Assembly (NCBI RefSeq): GCF_000063445.1
Contig: NC_009464.1
Location: forward strand, 2,232,001 to 2,296,000
Direction of reading: 5' to 3'
Source: Methanocella arvoryzae MRE50
GTDB lineage: Archaea > Halobacteriota > Methanocellia > Methanocellales > Methanocellaceae
Length of the DNA stretch: 64,000 nt
Shown: positions 7,077-17,400 of the stretch, in pieces
How the letters are laid out: every line of letters starts with the position of its first letter
How positions within the stretch are numbered: the stretch's first letter is position 1
Program-made: the position numbers and the translations under genes
Notes under the pieces: model-generated
Databases searched by the model: none
What the model was told of the DNA's origin: nothing
What the model saw: the letters and a program-made list of their open reading frames with translations, nothing else

Positions 7077-8768
7077 TTACATCTCCTCTATGGCCGCTAT
7101 TCCAAGCATGCCCAGCGATGCCGCCAGCGCCTTTCTCGACGCCTCGACCAGCGCCAGCCGTGCCTCTTTCAGCTCCGGCTCGGCGATGAGCACCGGGGAG
7201 ACCCGGTAGAACTGGTTGAATGCTTCTGCGAGTTCTCTGGCGTATATGGCGATGACGTGGGGCTTGAGCTCGGTGGAGGCGTTCTTGATCACGTAGGGCA
7301 TCATGGCGATCTTCTTTACCAGCGCCGCCTCTTCGGGCTCCCTCAGCATGGATGCATCGTACTCGCCTGGCTTCGCCTTTTCCAGGATGCTGCAGCACCT
7401 GGCGTGGGCGTACTGGATGAACGGGGCGCCCTGCTTCTCGAAGTCCAGCGCCGTTTCCCACTTGAAGGTGATCGACTTCTCGGGCGCCACGCGCACGATG
7501 TCAAAGCGCACTGCACCGATGCCGACGGCTTCTGCGATCTGCCTCTTCTTCTCCTCGGGGATGTCCTTCCTGCGCTTGTCAACTTCTACGTAAGCCCTTT
7601 CGACTGCCTCATCCAGAAGGTCGTCCAAATTCACAACGACTCCTTTGCGGGTGGACATGCGGCCCTCGGGCAGCGAGACGAAGGAGTAGAATACTATGGT
7701 TGGGGCCTTCTTCTCGCCCAAAATGCTTAACGCCGCGTTCAGGCGCTGCATGGCGAGCTTCTGGTCCTCGCCGAGGACGTTGATCGCCCTGTCACACCGG
7801 GCTAATTTCCAGACGTGGAAGGCGATGTCCCTCGTCGTATAGAGGGAGGTGCCATCCGCCCTGGTCAGGACGAATTCCTTGTCCATGCCGAAGCTCGACA
7901 GGTCCAGGGCGAGAGCGCCATCCTTGGTGGTGGCGTACTGCGATTCTGCCAGCTTTTTCACGGCCTTGTTGACCGAGCCGTCCCGGACGAAGTCGGACTC
8001 CCACACAAACCTGTCGTAGAACACGTTCATCCTGGCGAGCGTCATCTTCTGGCCCTCGAGGCACCGCTCGACCATTTCCCTGAACTTGACCGCCGTGGCG
8101 GGGTCCATGTGCTCGTAGGCGTTCAGGATCTCGGAGATCTCCTTCTCCACAGCCTCGTCGGACTTTCTCAGGTCGGTGGCCGCCCTGTAGACCTCGACGA
8201 TCTCGTGGTCTGGCTTGTCGGTGTCGGGCTTCCCCGGCTTGATCCGGTCCAGGTGGTCGTAGCCCCAGACGATGGTGGCTTCCTGCTTGCCCATGTCGTC
8301 CACGTAGTACTGGACTTCCAGGTCGTAGCCTCCGGCGCGGAGGAGCCGGGCGAGGGTGTCGCCGATGATCGGGTTACGCCCTCTGCCCACGTGCAGCGGC
8401 CCGGTGGGATTGGCAGAAGTGTGCTCTAAAATGACTTTGATGCCGTTGGGCTCCAGCTCGAAGAACTTCTTCTCGGACAGTATTTCTTTCAGTGAATCGG
8501 TGATGTACTTCTGGCTGGCGTAAAAGTTGATGTAGGCGCCTGTAGCTTCCACCCGGTCGATGTATTCGCTCTTGCCCATCTTTTCCACGATGGCGGCTGC
8601 GATCTCCTTCGGGTTCTTTTTCAGCTCCTTGGCGAGCCGGAAGGGCAGCGACGAGCTGACGTCGGCGTGCTGCGACTCGACGAGGCTCATGTCTTCCACC
8701 GTGTAGCCGGCGTCGGCGACCGCCTGCTTCATGAGGCGGCCGGCTTCCTCTAACAATTTAAGGTACAT
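7077..8768 (-). CDS. argS: arginyl-tRNA synthetase
   Basis: This class I aminoacyl-tRNA synthetase charges tRNA-Arg. The ATP site motif HVGRGRN (HIGH equivalent, after SANPTGPL) lies near residue 125, and the GRMSTRKG motif (KMSKS equivalent) lies near 378. An N-terminal Add-1-type domain and a C-terminal DALR anticodon-binding domain (from about 440, with AREL-x-EAFNQFY) are present. Length (563 aa) is normal. The ATG at 8768 has GAGGGTG about 8 bases upstream. It lies 15 bases after the aRF1 gene in the same direction, so the two form a translation operon. Confidence 0.95.
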   Translation of the reverse strand: MYLKLLEEAGRLMKQAVADAGYTVEDMSLVESQHADVSSSLPFRLAKELKKNPKEIAAAIVEKMGKSEYIDRVEATGAYINFYASQKYITDSLKEILSEKKFFELEPNGIKVILEHTSANPTGPLHVGRGRNPIIGDTLARLLRAGGYDLEVQYYVDDMGKQEATIVWGYDHLDRIKPGKPDTDKPDHEIVEVYRAATDLRKSDEAVEKEISEILNAYEHMDPATAVKFREMVERCLEGQKMTLARMNVFYDRFVWESDFVRDGSVNKAVKKLAESQYATTKDGALALDLSSFGMDKEFVLTRADGTSLYTTRDIAFHVWKLARCDRAINVLGEDQKLAMQRLNAALSILGEKKAPTIVFYSFVSLPEGRMSTRKGVVVNLDDLLDEAVERAYVEVDKRRKDIPEEKKRQIAEAVGIGAVRFDIVRVAPEKSITFKWETALDFEKQGAPFIQYAHARCCSILEKAKPGEYDASMLREPEEAALVKKIAMMPYVIKNASTELKPHVIAIYARELAEAFNQFYRVSPVLIAEPELKEARLALVEASRKALAASLGMLGIAAIEEM

Positions 8769-8783
8769 GTCTCAACACCCTCT

Positions 8784-10037
8784 TTAGGAGCCTGTGTGGT
8801 ACCGCAGTATGGCTGCGATGCCGCCGAACGCGTTGTACAGCTGCTCCCCTTCCTCAAAGTCAGTGCTGACGAACTCTACCTCAGTGTTCATCTGCTCGGC
8901 GATCAGCGAGAGCTCCTCGACGATGTCGATGTTCTCCGATATTGTGAGAGACGACTGGCACTTCGGGCACCTCTCGCCCACGGTCGGAGTTTCGCCTACC
9001 CTGTACTTGATCGACTTGGTAGTGGTGTAGTCGCAGCTGCCGCTCTGGCACTTGATCGTGAGCCTGCTCTTCCTGAGGTCCTCCGAGAGCAGCAGCACCT
9101 CGACGGCGCCCATCTGAAGGTTGGTCCTGACTGAGTCCTCACCGTAGGCGGCGAGGCCGCGCTCTGCAATCAGTTCCTTCATGAACTTCTCCAGGAGCTT
9201 CTTCTCCTTAACCACGTCGAGGTTGGAGAGCGTGTCCGTGGCGGCGTCCATGAGCTCGGTCAGCCCGGATTCATCCGTGTAGGCCACGTCGTACAGGCCG
9301 AGGATCTTGGGCTGCAGTTCATGGTGCAGGTACTCGCCCTTCACGAACTCTTCCTTGGTCGGAGTGGGGCCGCCGATTAGGATGCCCTGGAAATCTTTCC
9401 TGTCGATGGCGAGGAAAATATCGTTGGCCGCGTCACCGACACGCTTGTTGAACTCGTTGATGGCGATGAGACGGAGCTGCTGGAAACGGTGAGACGACTG
9501 GCCACCCTTCCTCTGCTTGCCCGGCACAGTACTTGTCAGGTGCCGCAGCGGAGTAATATGCTTGCCCTTCAGGGTGCCGATGGTGGCCTCCCTGCGGTCG
9601 ATGACGATCAGGCCGAAGGTCTTCTTGTCCACCAGCATTTCCTCGAGCTTCTCCAGCTCGAAGTTGCTGCCGCACCGGTAAGAGTACGAGGTGATAGGCT
9701 GGGGCGGCTCGACGACGATGGACTCCATGGACTCCTTGTTGCCGCCCAGCGACACAGCGCCGGTAAAGATGACCATCCCATTCTCGGGAGGCTCCTTGAA
9801 ATACTTGAGCTTGGCCATGATCGACTCCAGCGCGCTCTGCACGTTGTCCCGGGTGGATTTGGACTTGATGTTGGCTGCCGAACCGTGCTCATCCCTGAGA
9901 TAGGCGACTACATCGGAGATCCTCTTATCGTGCGGGATGTAGAGCGAAATGAGCTCTGTGCCCTGGCCCTGCTTATTCCGAAGCTCTTCGAGCTTCCTCT
10001 TAAATTCATACTTGTGTCTTTGGTCTTCGGACGACAT
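8784..10037 (-). CDS. prf1: peptide chain release factor aRF1
   Basis: aRF1 recognises all three stop codons and triggers peptide release. The NIKS stop-decoding motif is at residues 56-59 and the catalytic GGQ at 178-180, with a later zinc-binding region (C-x4-C ... C-x2-C) near 340-370. Length from the ATG at 10037 (417 aa) fits the archaeal family; a TTG at 10064 would add nine residues but the ATG has GAGG about 11 bases upstream. It is the first gene of an operon with argS. The gap upstream to RNase J is filled with element-A repeats. Confidence 0.96.
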   Translation of the reverse strand: MSSEDQRHKYEFKRKLEELRNKQGQGTELISLYIPHDKRISDVVAYLRDEHGSAANIKSKSTRDNVQSALESIMAKLKYFKEPPENGMVIFTGAVSLGGNKESMESIVVEPPQPITSYSYRCGSNFELEKLEEMLVDKKTFGLIVIDRREATIGTLKGKHITPLRHLTSTVPGKQRKGGQSSHRFQQLRLIAINEFNKRVGDAANDIFLAIDRKDFQGILIGGPTPTKEEFVKGEYLHHELQPKILGLYDVAYTDESGLTELMDAATDTLSNLDVVKEKKLLEKFMKELIAERGLAAYGEDSVRTNLQMGAVEVLLLSEDLRKSRLTIKCQSGSCDYTTTKSIKYRVGETPTVGERCPKCQSSLTISENIDIVEELSLIAEQMNTEVEFVSTDFEEGEQLYNAFGGIAAILRYHTGS

Positions 10038-10341
10038 ATGATACGTATCCTCTTGTTCAGTCAATGTTCAGTTTAATTGATCGATATGCGAGCCGCTCGC
10101 TGCGAAAAAATGGGCAGGCTAAGCTGGCCTCAAAATGAAATAGAACGGTGCGCTAGTCACGCCTCACGGCCACGATAGCGACGGCTACATTGAGAATGAC
10201 CGCTTTGTCGCCACAGAAAATGCCGTGATACACGCACATACTGGACAGAGTTTACCCGGGGCGAATATATATAATTTGCGATGAGAAGGGACGGCTGGTC
10301 CGAGCGTCGAAGGGTAAGTATAGTTATAGTTCCTGTGCTCG

Positions 10342-10389
10342 GATGTTCGCCATTTGAACGCCTGCGAATGCAGGCGTTCTGGAAGGCGA
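10342..10389. repeat. Repeat B (REP-like double hairpin), copy 3
   Basis: The pattern is GATGTTCGCC, spacer, GAACGCCTGC-GAAT-GCAGGCGTTC, spacer, AAGGCGAT. It sits directly beside the outer left tip of the element-A cluster, the same neighbour relationship as in the 6.4-7.0 kb palindrome. Confidence 0.65.
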
Positions 10390-10390
10390 T

Positions 10391-10800
10391 TAGCAGACGA
10401 ACGCTGCGCTGTGCTATCCACTATTACAGTGATACTCGCATATTGTTATCTCAGTGTAGATTAACGTAGACGAACGCTGCGCTGTGCTAGTCCTCACAGA
10501 TGCCACAGATTCTGACTGATTCCACAGATTTCTCTGCTGAATCCACAGATTACTACACGATATCACAGAGGGAATACGCTAATACTATTCGAACACCGAT
10601 GCAATCATAAGACAATCGATCATAATATTTTTTATGTATCAGTGAAATCCGCCATCATCTGTGCTATCCATTAGGAATCTGTGGAATCTATTTCAATCCG
10701 TGAAATCTGTGAGGCTTTGCACAGCGCAGCGTTCGTCTGCTATCTCGATAGAACATGTGCAATCAGGTGGCGCACAGCGCAGCGTTCATCTCGCTGTCTA
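10391..10800. repeat. Foldback element A, copy 2, with a nested second pair of ends
   Basis: The inner unit 10467-10745 is homologous, in reverse orientation, to the element at 3837-4142 over most of its length, including the loop. An outer pair of ACGCTGCGCTGTGC-type ends lies at 10391-10410 and 10771-10790, so one element appears to be inserted into, or duplicated within, another. The sequence beyond the outer right end (ACCACACAGGAGCAATC) also matches the sequence before the left end of copy 1, so the true element may extend about 15 bases further. It fills most of the gap between RNase J and aRF1. Confidence 0.75.
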
Positions 10801-10873
10801 CCACACAGGAGCAATCCGAAAATAGAAAATGGGCGGCGAGGTATAACTTTCCCCCGCACGCCGGATGAGCTTT

Positions 10874-12211
10874 TTAAAGGGTCAGCTCTTGCCCGTTTCT
10901 CAGGATGTGTACGGTCTGGCCGAACTCGTACCCTGTGTCCTCGGCCATCTCTACGTAAGCGGTGTGCATGTTGAGTGTGCCGTGGGTGGGTATGACGTGC
11001 TCGGGCCTGACCATCCTCAGGAGTTCCCAGTGGTCCTCCTTGTAGGCATGGCCGGAGACGTGAACGCGGTCGTAAATTCTCGCGCCTCTCTGCTTTAGTT
11101 TCGTCTCGCACATGTACCGGTTGGCGATGTTCAGCTGGTTGGGTATGACGTTTGCGGAGAAGATCACCTTGTCTCCCGCCTCCATCTGGAAGTCAAGTTC
11201 TCCGCTGGCAATGCGACCGAGGACTGCGCCAGGCTCTCCCTGGTGGCCGGTGACTATGGGCAGGTATTTGTTTTTGCCTTCCCTGATGATCTGTTTGGCA
11301 GTCGAATCTACCGCCCGGCGGTTGCCGCAGATCTTCAGGTTGTCGGGCTTTTTCACGTAGCCCATCCTTAGCGCGGTGCCATAGTACCTCTCCATGCTGC
11401 TGCCCATGAGCACAGGGACACGGTCCATCTTCGCTGCCGCCTCTATGACGGCTGTAAGGCGGGCGATGTGGGAAGCGAACGTGGTGACCAGCACTCCGCT
11501 CTCGGTCTCCTCCGTGCCGAGCAGGGCGTCCCAGACGAGGTCTTTAGCGATCTGCTCCGAGGGAGTCTTGCCCGAGTGGTCGGAGTCAAGGCCTTCCGTG
11601 ATCATGGCAAACACCCCATCCCTGCCTATCTGCTTGAGCCGTTTGAAGTCGGGCAGCTCGCCCAGCGTCGGAGTCCTGTCGATCTTGAAGTCGCACGCGT
11701 ACAAAATTATGCCGTATGGCGTGTGCAAAGCGGCGAAAGCACTGTCGATGATGCTGTGCTGCACTCTGATGAGCTCGACTGATATGTTCCTGGACAGGTC
11801 GTAGATCTCGCCGCACATCATGGGGACCAGCTTATTGGTGACCTTAAACTTCCGCTCGGACTTGATCTCCTGCCTTATCAGCTCAGTCGTGAACGGGGTG
11901 CCGATAATCGGGCACTTGTACCGGTGGGCCAGCTTGGGCACCGCTCCGATGTGATCGAGGTGGCCGTGCGTACATACAATGCCGACTACGTTGCCGTCGA
12001 CGTTCTTGAGGATCTTGTCGTCCGGAATGGCCCCCATCTGGATGAGATCCAGGGAGTGCATGTTCTCCATTTCCGTGTCTTCGTGGATCTGGATCCGGTC
12101 CAGCCGGACGCCCATGTCCATGATGACAATCTCTTTCCCCACTCTTATGGCGGTCATGTTGCGGCCTACTTCTTCGTAGCCGCCGACCGCTATGATTCCT
12201 ACATCTTTCAT
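10874..12211 (-). CDS. archaeal RNase J (beta-CASP metallo-ribonuclease)
   Basis: This is a metallo-beta-lactamase/beta-CASP ribonuclease with expected 5'-3' exonuclease activity in RNA decay. The zinc motif HGHLDH is at residues 82-87; later motifs are the beta-CASP region with GHQGEPGAVLGRI near 322 and a final HVSGHAYKEDH-type segment with PTHGT near 410-425. Length (445 aa) fits archaeal RNase J and not the longer KH-domain CPSF proteins. The ATG at 12211 has GGTGT about 9 bases upstream. It is monocistronic, with long gaps on both sides; the downstream gap is mostly foldback repeat. Confidence 0.92.
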   Translation of the reverse strand: MKDVGIIAVGGYEEVGRNMTAIRVGKEIVIMDMGVRLDRIQIHEDTEMENMHSLDLIQMGAIPDDKILKNVDGNVVGIVCTHGHLDHIGAVPKLAHRYKCPIIGTPFTTELIRQEIKSERKFKVTNKLVPMMCGEIYDLSRNISVELIRVQHSIIDSAFAALHTPYGIILYACDFKIDRTPTLGELPDFKRLKQIGRDGVFAMITEGLDSDHSGKTPSEQIAKDLVWDALLGTEETESGVLVTTFASHIARLTAVIEAAAKMDRVPVLMGSSMERYYGTALRMGYVKKPDNLKICGNRRAVDSTAKQIIREGKNKYLPIVTGHQGEPGAVLGRIASGELDFQMEAGDKVIFSANVIPNQLNIANRYMCETKLKQRGARIYDRVHVSGHAYKEDHWELLRMVRPEHVIPTHGTLNMHTAYVEMAEDTGYEFGQTVHILRNGQELTL

Positions 12212-12599
12212 GAAAATTACACCTTTTTCTTGACGAACAAATGAGACATTTTACCAGGCGCCGGATACTTTTCTTCCAGCCTGAACCACTCCCGGGGAGG
12301 GGCTATAGCAAAATGAGCTTTTTACTGCCGAAGGCAGTATCGGATTTCTATCCCGCAGGATTACCGAATCCATTTCGTGGTTGTCGTGATAGTCAGACTC
12401 ACATATATAATTTTGCATAAGCGGAGACTGGGCAGTCGATAATGGTAAGATGGCAATTGTATCTGCTGCCGGAGCTGTATACCGACCTTACATTATCCGG
12501 TATAAGTCAGGTATAAGGCTTGCCTATGAAAGGCCGGGACTATGTTTTTTGTGGCTAAAAAAGAGAGAGCACAGGCCTTTCGGCCTGTACAGTACGAAC
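12212..12599. other. Gene-free gap between mer and RNase J
   Basis: This 388-base gap holds the RNase J promoter side, a short hairpin TACTGCC-GAA-GGCAGTA near 12325-12341 with a T-run on its 5' side, and the mer terminator at 12554-12590. I see no coding sequence and none of the foldback families here. Confidence 0.5.
12554..12590 (-). terminator. Terminator of mer
   Basis: On the minus strand the hairpin ACAGGCC-GAAA-GGCCTGT is followed by a pyrimidine-rich tract ending in TTTTTT. It lies a few bases after the mer stop codon, which suits a highly expressed single gene. Confidence 0.75.
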
Positions 12600-13571
12600 T
12601 TATACGATGTATTTGCCGATGAGGCGGATAGCCCTGTTCTTGTCTGCGCCGATCGGGGAGCCTGCGACGATCTGAGTGCAGCCAGCTGCGGTCAGGCCGG
12701 CGATCTTCTCGTTCATTTCCTGCGGGGTGCCGTAGATGGAGAACGCGTCGATCATGGCGTCGTTGACTGCGCCGAATGCGGTCTTGAAGTCGCCCTTGGC
12801 GAGGCCGCCCTTGATGGTCTCGACTGCGGCGAGGTCCAGGCCGTGCCTCTGGAGGACGGGGACCGGGGAGCCTGCAGCGATGAACGCTACGACGGGCTTG
12901 ACTGCGCTCTTGGCCTTCTTGCTCTCAGTGTCGATGGAGAAGGATGTGTACGCAGCGATGTCGAACTTCTTCTCGCCAGCGGCCTTCTTGATGATGGGCA
13001 CTGCGAAGGCGAAGTCCTTCGGGTTGGATGCGTTGATCAGGACACCGTCACCGATCTTGCCGGCGGTCTCCAGCATCTTCTCACCCTGTGCACCGATGTA
13101 CACGGGGATGTTCTTCTGCTTGGGCTTGTAAGCGAGCTGAGCGCCTGCAAACTTGAAGATCTTGTTCTCCGGGGTGGATACTGCCTCGCCGGCCCACATC
13201 TTCTTGCAGATGAGGACAGCTTCGGTCAGCCTGGCGACCGGGGTCTCCATGGCCATGCCGATCTTCGGGAGGGTGCTCAGGTCACCGGGGCCGATACCCA
13301 GGGTTGCCCTGCCGTTGGAGATCTCGTCAACGCTCGCGATTGCCGAGGCAGTGACTGCCGGGCTGGCAGTGAAGGCGTTGGTGATGCCGGGACCCAGCTT
13401 GATGCGGGACGTCTTGTCCGCGATCAGGGCGAGCATCTCGAAGACGTTACGGTTGTTGTAGTGGTCGGTGATCCACAGGTAGTCAAGGCCGTTGTCTTCT
13501 GCGTACTTACAATAGTTGATTAGTTCCGTGTAGGGAACGTTCGGAACAAACTCTATGCCGAAAGTTGCCAT
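12600..13571 (-). CDS. mer: F420-dependent 5,10-methylenetetrahydromethanopterin reductase
   Basis: Mer reduces methylene-H4MPT to methyl-H4MPT with F420H2, a core step of methanogenesis in the cytoplasm. The protein is a luciferase-like TIM barrel: FGIEFVPNVPY at the N-terminus, DYLWITDHYNNRNVFEML near 30-47, and GPGITNAFTASPAV near 58 match the family. Length (323 aa) is standard. The ATG at 13571 has GAGGT about 9 bases upstream. It is transcribed alone, with a strong terminator downstream. It is the best single evidence that the organism is a methanogen or close relative. Confidence 0.96.
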   Translation of the reverse strand: MATFGIEFVPNVPYTELINYCKYAEDNGLDYLWITDHYNNRNVFEMLALIADKTSRIKLGPGITNAFTASPAVTASAIASVDEISNGRATLGIGPGDLSTLPKIGMAMETPVARLTEAVLICKKMWAGEAVSTPENKIFKFAGAQLAYKPKQKNIPVYIGAQGEKMLETAGKIGDGVLINASNPKDFAFAVPIIKKAAGEKKFDIAAYTSFSIDTESKKAKSAVKPVVAFIAAGSPVPVLQRHGLDLAAVETIKGGLAKGDFKTAFGAVNDAMIDAFSIYGTPQEMNEKIAGLTAAGCTQIVAGSPIGADKNRAIRLIGKYIV

Positions 13572-13616
13572 AATTATACCTCAAGTTATTATGTTATAAG
13601 CATACTTGTTTAAAAG

Positions 13617-13680
13617 AATATCGGTTTTAGACCTGTCACTTAATGGCCTGCGCAAGAAAAATTCTAAAACCGCCGATATT
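13617..13680. promoter_or_regulatory. Inverted repeat upstream of the mer promoter
   Basis: GAATATCGGTTTTAGA (13617-13632) is complementary to TCTAAAACCGCCGATATT (13663-13680) apart from a small bulge. It lies just upstream of the TTTTAAAC TATA candidate of mer and about 60 bases after the deoC stop codon. It could be an operator or upstream element of mer, or a rho-independent-like end of deoC, although no T-run follows on the deoC side. Confidence 0.4.
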
Positions 13681-13739
13681 TAAGCCGCTGTCAATTTTTC
13701 GATACTGTCTCAAGGGGATTATCGGGAAAGCTTTAATAC

Positions 13740-14414
13740 CTAGTAGCTGCTTTCGCCCCGGGCGCCCGTCACGATGGCGATTCCAGAACTGGTGCCAATC
13801 CTGGAAGCTCCGGCTTCCGTAAATGCTTTTGCCTGCTCGTAGGTCCGGATTCCCCCTGACGCCTTGATCAGTATGTCCGGCACCGCCTCCCGGATCAGCC
13901 GCACGTCCTCCAGCCTGGCACCTGAGGGGCCATATCCAGTGGAGGTCTTGACAAACGCCGCCCCGCACTTTTTAGCTGTCCTGGCGGCGAGAACCTTCTG
14001 CTCGTCGGTCAGGTAGCATGTCTCTATGATTACCTTGACTGCGGCCGAGCCCGACACTTTGACGACTGTCCGGATGTCCTTCTCGAACAGGTCCAGCATC
14101 CCCGAGCGCAGGTACCCGACGTTGATCACCATGTCGATCTCGTCCGCGCCGTATTCCACTGCGTCCCAGGTCTCCTCTCTCTTTGCGTCCGTCAGCGCAG
14201 ATCCGAACGGGAAGCCGACCACGGAGCACACTTTCACCGGCGAGTTATGCGCGTCGAGGTACTCCCGGACAAAGGAAGTCCAGCAGGTCGCGGTACAGAC
14301 GGAGGCGAAGCCGTACTCGACTGCTTCAGCGCACAGCTTTTCAATGTCCTCCTGAGTGGCGTCCGGCCGGAGCAGCGTGTGATCGATGAGCCTGGCGATG
14401 TCCCTGTTTTCCAT
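13740..14414 (-). CDS. deoC: deoxyribose-phosphate aldolase
   Basis: DeoC cleaves 2-deoxyribose 5-phosphate to glyceraldehyde 3-phosphate and acetaldehyde. Family motifs are LIDHTLLRPDAT near residue 9, VVGFPFGS near 65, the catalytic Asp in DEIDMVINVG (D94), the Schiff-base lysine in FVKTSTG (K156) and IKASGGIRT near 183. The start at 14414 (MENRDIARL) gives the normal length of 224 aa; a GTG further upstream would overlap the terminator hairpin of the surface protein. No clear Shine-Dalgarno is present, consistent with a leaderless mRNA. It is co-directional with, but probably independent of, the surface protein gene. Confidence 0.94.
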   Translation of the reverse strand: MENRDIARLIDHTLLRPDATQEDIEKLCAEAVEYGFASVCTATCWTSFVREYLDAHNSPVKVCSVVGFPFGSALTDAKREETWDAVEYGADEIDMVINVGYLRSGMLDLFEKDIRTVVKVSGSAAVKVIIETCYLTDEQKVLAARTAKKCGAAFVKTSTGYGPSGARLEDVRLIREAVPDILIKASGGIRTYEQAKAFTEAGASRIGTSSGIAIVTGARGESSY

Positions 14415-14467
14415 GAACAGGAATAGGCGATCAATAGCTAAAATGGCTTTCGGTAAAATAGAAAAGG

Positions 14468-14488
14468 GATGAGGCACGGTGCCTCATC
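14468..14488 (-). terminator. Terminator of the surface protein gene
   Basis: The sequence GATGAGGCAC-GGT-GCCTCATC is a near-perfect hairpin 12 bases after the surface protein stop codon. On the minus strand it is followed by the pyrimidine-rich CCCTTTTCTATTTT. Confidence 0.7.
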
Positions 14489-14499
14489 TCAAACTTAGT

Positions 14500-17400
14500 T
14501 TACTTCCTTATTCCGAAGTAGTAGGCTCCCAGGCCGCCCAGTACTAACACCGCGAGGAACAGGGCGTACATCCACAAGTTGTCGCCCGGCTGGGTCTGTG
14601 CCGTGGTCGTCGGCTCCGGGGTGGCCGTAACCGTCGGTGTCGGAGTGATCTCCGGGGTCGGGGTAACTTCCGGCGTCGGAGTAATCTCCGGAGTCGGAGT
14701 TACCGTCGGCGTCGGGGTAGGAGTTGGCGTCGCGGTCGGGGAGATTATGCTCCACACGTACTGGATGGTGCCAGGCGGGAAGTAGGCGAAGCTGGAGCCG
14801 TTCTTCGTGTTACCCGCGTTATCAATGGCGCCATAGTACACGTAGTGCGAGCCACCGTACGGAACAGTCACCGGTCCGGTGTAGACCTTCCACTCAGACC
14901 CGTCGATGCTGTACATCACGCTGCTGAGGCCTGAGGTCAGATCACTGGAGGTGACCGTCAGGGCCGCGTCCCCTTCGAACCAGCCGAGGCTGCTCCTGGG
15001 GCCGTCCAGTTTGCCGGACAGCTCAGGCGCTGTCTTGTCTACCTTGAAGCTGAACTGCTTCGCGGTTTCCACGTTACCCGCGTTGTCCACCGATCTGTAC
15101 TCAACGGTGGTCACGCCGTCAGCCGATACGGTCACAGGGGCGGTGTACGTTGTCCAGGTTACGCCATTGTCAAGGCTGTACTCGATAGCCCTTAGACCGG
15201 CGGAGCCGGCATCCATGGCCGACAAGGTCACTACCACGTCAGACACGTACCACGCGTTGTTGCCCACTATGCCGACCAGAGACGCGCTCGAGACCGGGGC
15301 AGTCTTGTCAATGTTAAAGGTAACCGACCTGGCCTCTTCGACGTTGTCAGCATTATCGATAGAGCGGTAGTATACCGTGGTCGCGCCCTCCACAGAGAAT
15401 ACTACCGGCGCGGTGTATGCCGTCCAGGTGGTGCCGTCGGTGCTGTACTCAGTACCCTTGACTCTCGAGAGCCCGTCGCTTGCCGACAGAATCATAGTCA
15501 CGTCGCCCCTGTACCAGCCGTCGCTGCCGGTGGTGCCCGAGAGGCGGTAGCCGGTTGCGGGTGCAGTCATGTCGATGTTGATGTTGTCGACAGTGGCCGT
15601 GGCAGTGTTGCCTGCAACGTCTGTCGCAGTGCTGGTTACTGACTGGTCTGCTCCCTCGTCGCTGAAAGTCCTGCTTTCGGGGCTGATCGAGGCAACCGTG
15701 GAGGTCGCATCGGCAGCGGTGAAGGTCACAGTTACCGGGGCTTTGTACCATCCATGAGCGTTCGGAGCGCGGTCCGGGGTGCCGGAGATGGTTGGAGCAG
15801 TCGTGTCTACCTTGACGGTGAACCTCATCTCTTCGGAGTTGCCCGCCCTGTCAGTTGCAGTGGCGACAACTTCGTACCCGGTCGAGTCAGTGCTCACGGT
15901 TACGTCGGAAGCCGAATGCTGGAAGACGCCCGAGGTGCTATCCTCGAAGGTGAAATGGAACGCCGGGTAACCAGTGTACCAGCTTGCAGACGGAGCCGGG
16001 CTCACGCTGATCGTCGGCTTTACGGTATCGATCCGGATAACCTTGCTCTTCTTATCTTCCTCATTACCCGCATTGTCCACCGAATAGTACTTTACAGAAG
16101 TGTTGCCTTCCGAAGCTATGTTCACGGAGGTGCCCGGGGTGTAGGTCATCCAGCTTCCAGCTACGCCATTGACGACAAGCTGGTAGTATATGGTCTTTAC
16201 GTCAGAGGTTGCGTCCTCTGCCGTGAACGATATGTCCACAGGGGCGTTGTACCATTTCCTGCTGTCAGCGGGCCTGGACAGCGTCAGAGTGGTCGAAGGC
16301 TGAGTCTTGTCTGACTTGAAGGTCACCGATTTGTTCGCTTCGAGATTATCGGCGTTATCGATAGAGCGGTAGTACACCGTGGTTACGCCCTCCGCGGAGA
16401 ACGTCACAGGCGCAGTGTACGCGGTCCAGGTGGTGCCGTCGGTACTATACTCAATACCCTTGACGCCTGAGAGCCCGTCGCTTGCCGACAGGGTCATGGT
16501 CACGTCACTGGTGTACCAGCCGTCGCTGCCGATGGTTCCGGAGAGGCTGTGAGTGGTGACCGGTGCGGTCATGTCGATATTAATATTTCTAACTGTGGCT
16601 GTCGCGGTGTGGCCCACTTTATCCGTAGCGGTGCTCGAAGCCGACTGGCCGGCCCCCTCGCCCGACAGGGTTGTGCTTGCCGGATTGACCGTGGCAATGC
16701 CAGAGGTAGCGTCCGAAGCGGTGAAGGTTACGGTCACCGGGGCCTTGTACCAGCCCTGAGCGTTAGGCGCACGGTCCGGGGCGCCGGAGATGGATGGGGC
16801 GGTCGTATCTACTTTAACGGTGAACTTCTTCTCCTCCCTGTTGCCTGCCTTGTCTGTAACCCATGCCAGGATCTCAGTGCCGGTGGTGTCACCCTGCGTT
16901 ACAGTGGCAGGCGAGTGCTGGTAAACGCCGGAGCGGTCGTCAGCAAAGGTGAAAGTGAAGGTGGGCTTGCTGGTGTACCAGCCGGCAGATGGTTTCGGGC
17001 TGACCGATATGGTCGGCTTGCCGGTATCAATCTTGACTGTCAGAGTCTTCTCCTCTTCTTCCCTGCCCACATTGTCCACAGAGTAATATTTTATCGTGTG
17101 GACACCCTGGCCCGTTACCGAAAAGCTGGCGGTGTTTCCATTTACTTTCTTCCAGCTGCCATCGCTCTTCTTATAGCGGATGTAATCGACGCCGGATCCG
17201 GCGCCATCATTTGCGGTCAGTGTAATAACAACATCGCTTCTGAACCAGCCGTCAACGCCGCCTGTGCCCGATGATGAAGCAGTCGTGATCGGTGCAGAGC
17301 GGTCGATCCTCACCTGCAAAGTGTTAGTGCTTTCAACATTACCTGCCTTATCTACCGCGTAGTATTTCAGGATGTTAATGCCTTCTGAGCTTATGTCGAA

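Noticed and set aside
3837-10800. Complete insertion sequences
   Set aside because: Terminal inverted repeats are present but no transposase frame lies between them; they are at most non-autonomous elements.
12450-13523. 357-codon plus-strand open frame over mer
   Set aside because: It is antisense to the intact mer gene, has no family motifs, and reflects GC-rich codon shadowing.
15754-16314. Plus-strand open frames across the surface protein
   Set aside because: They are antisense frames created by the repetitive Ig-like domain coding sequence.
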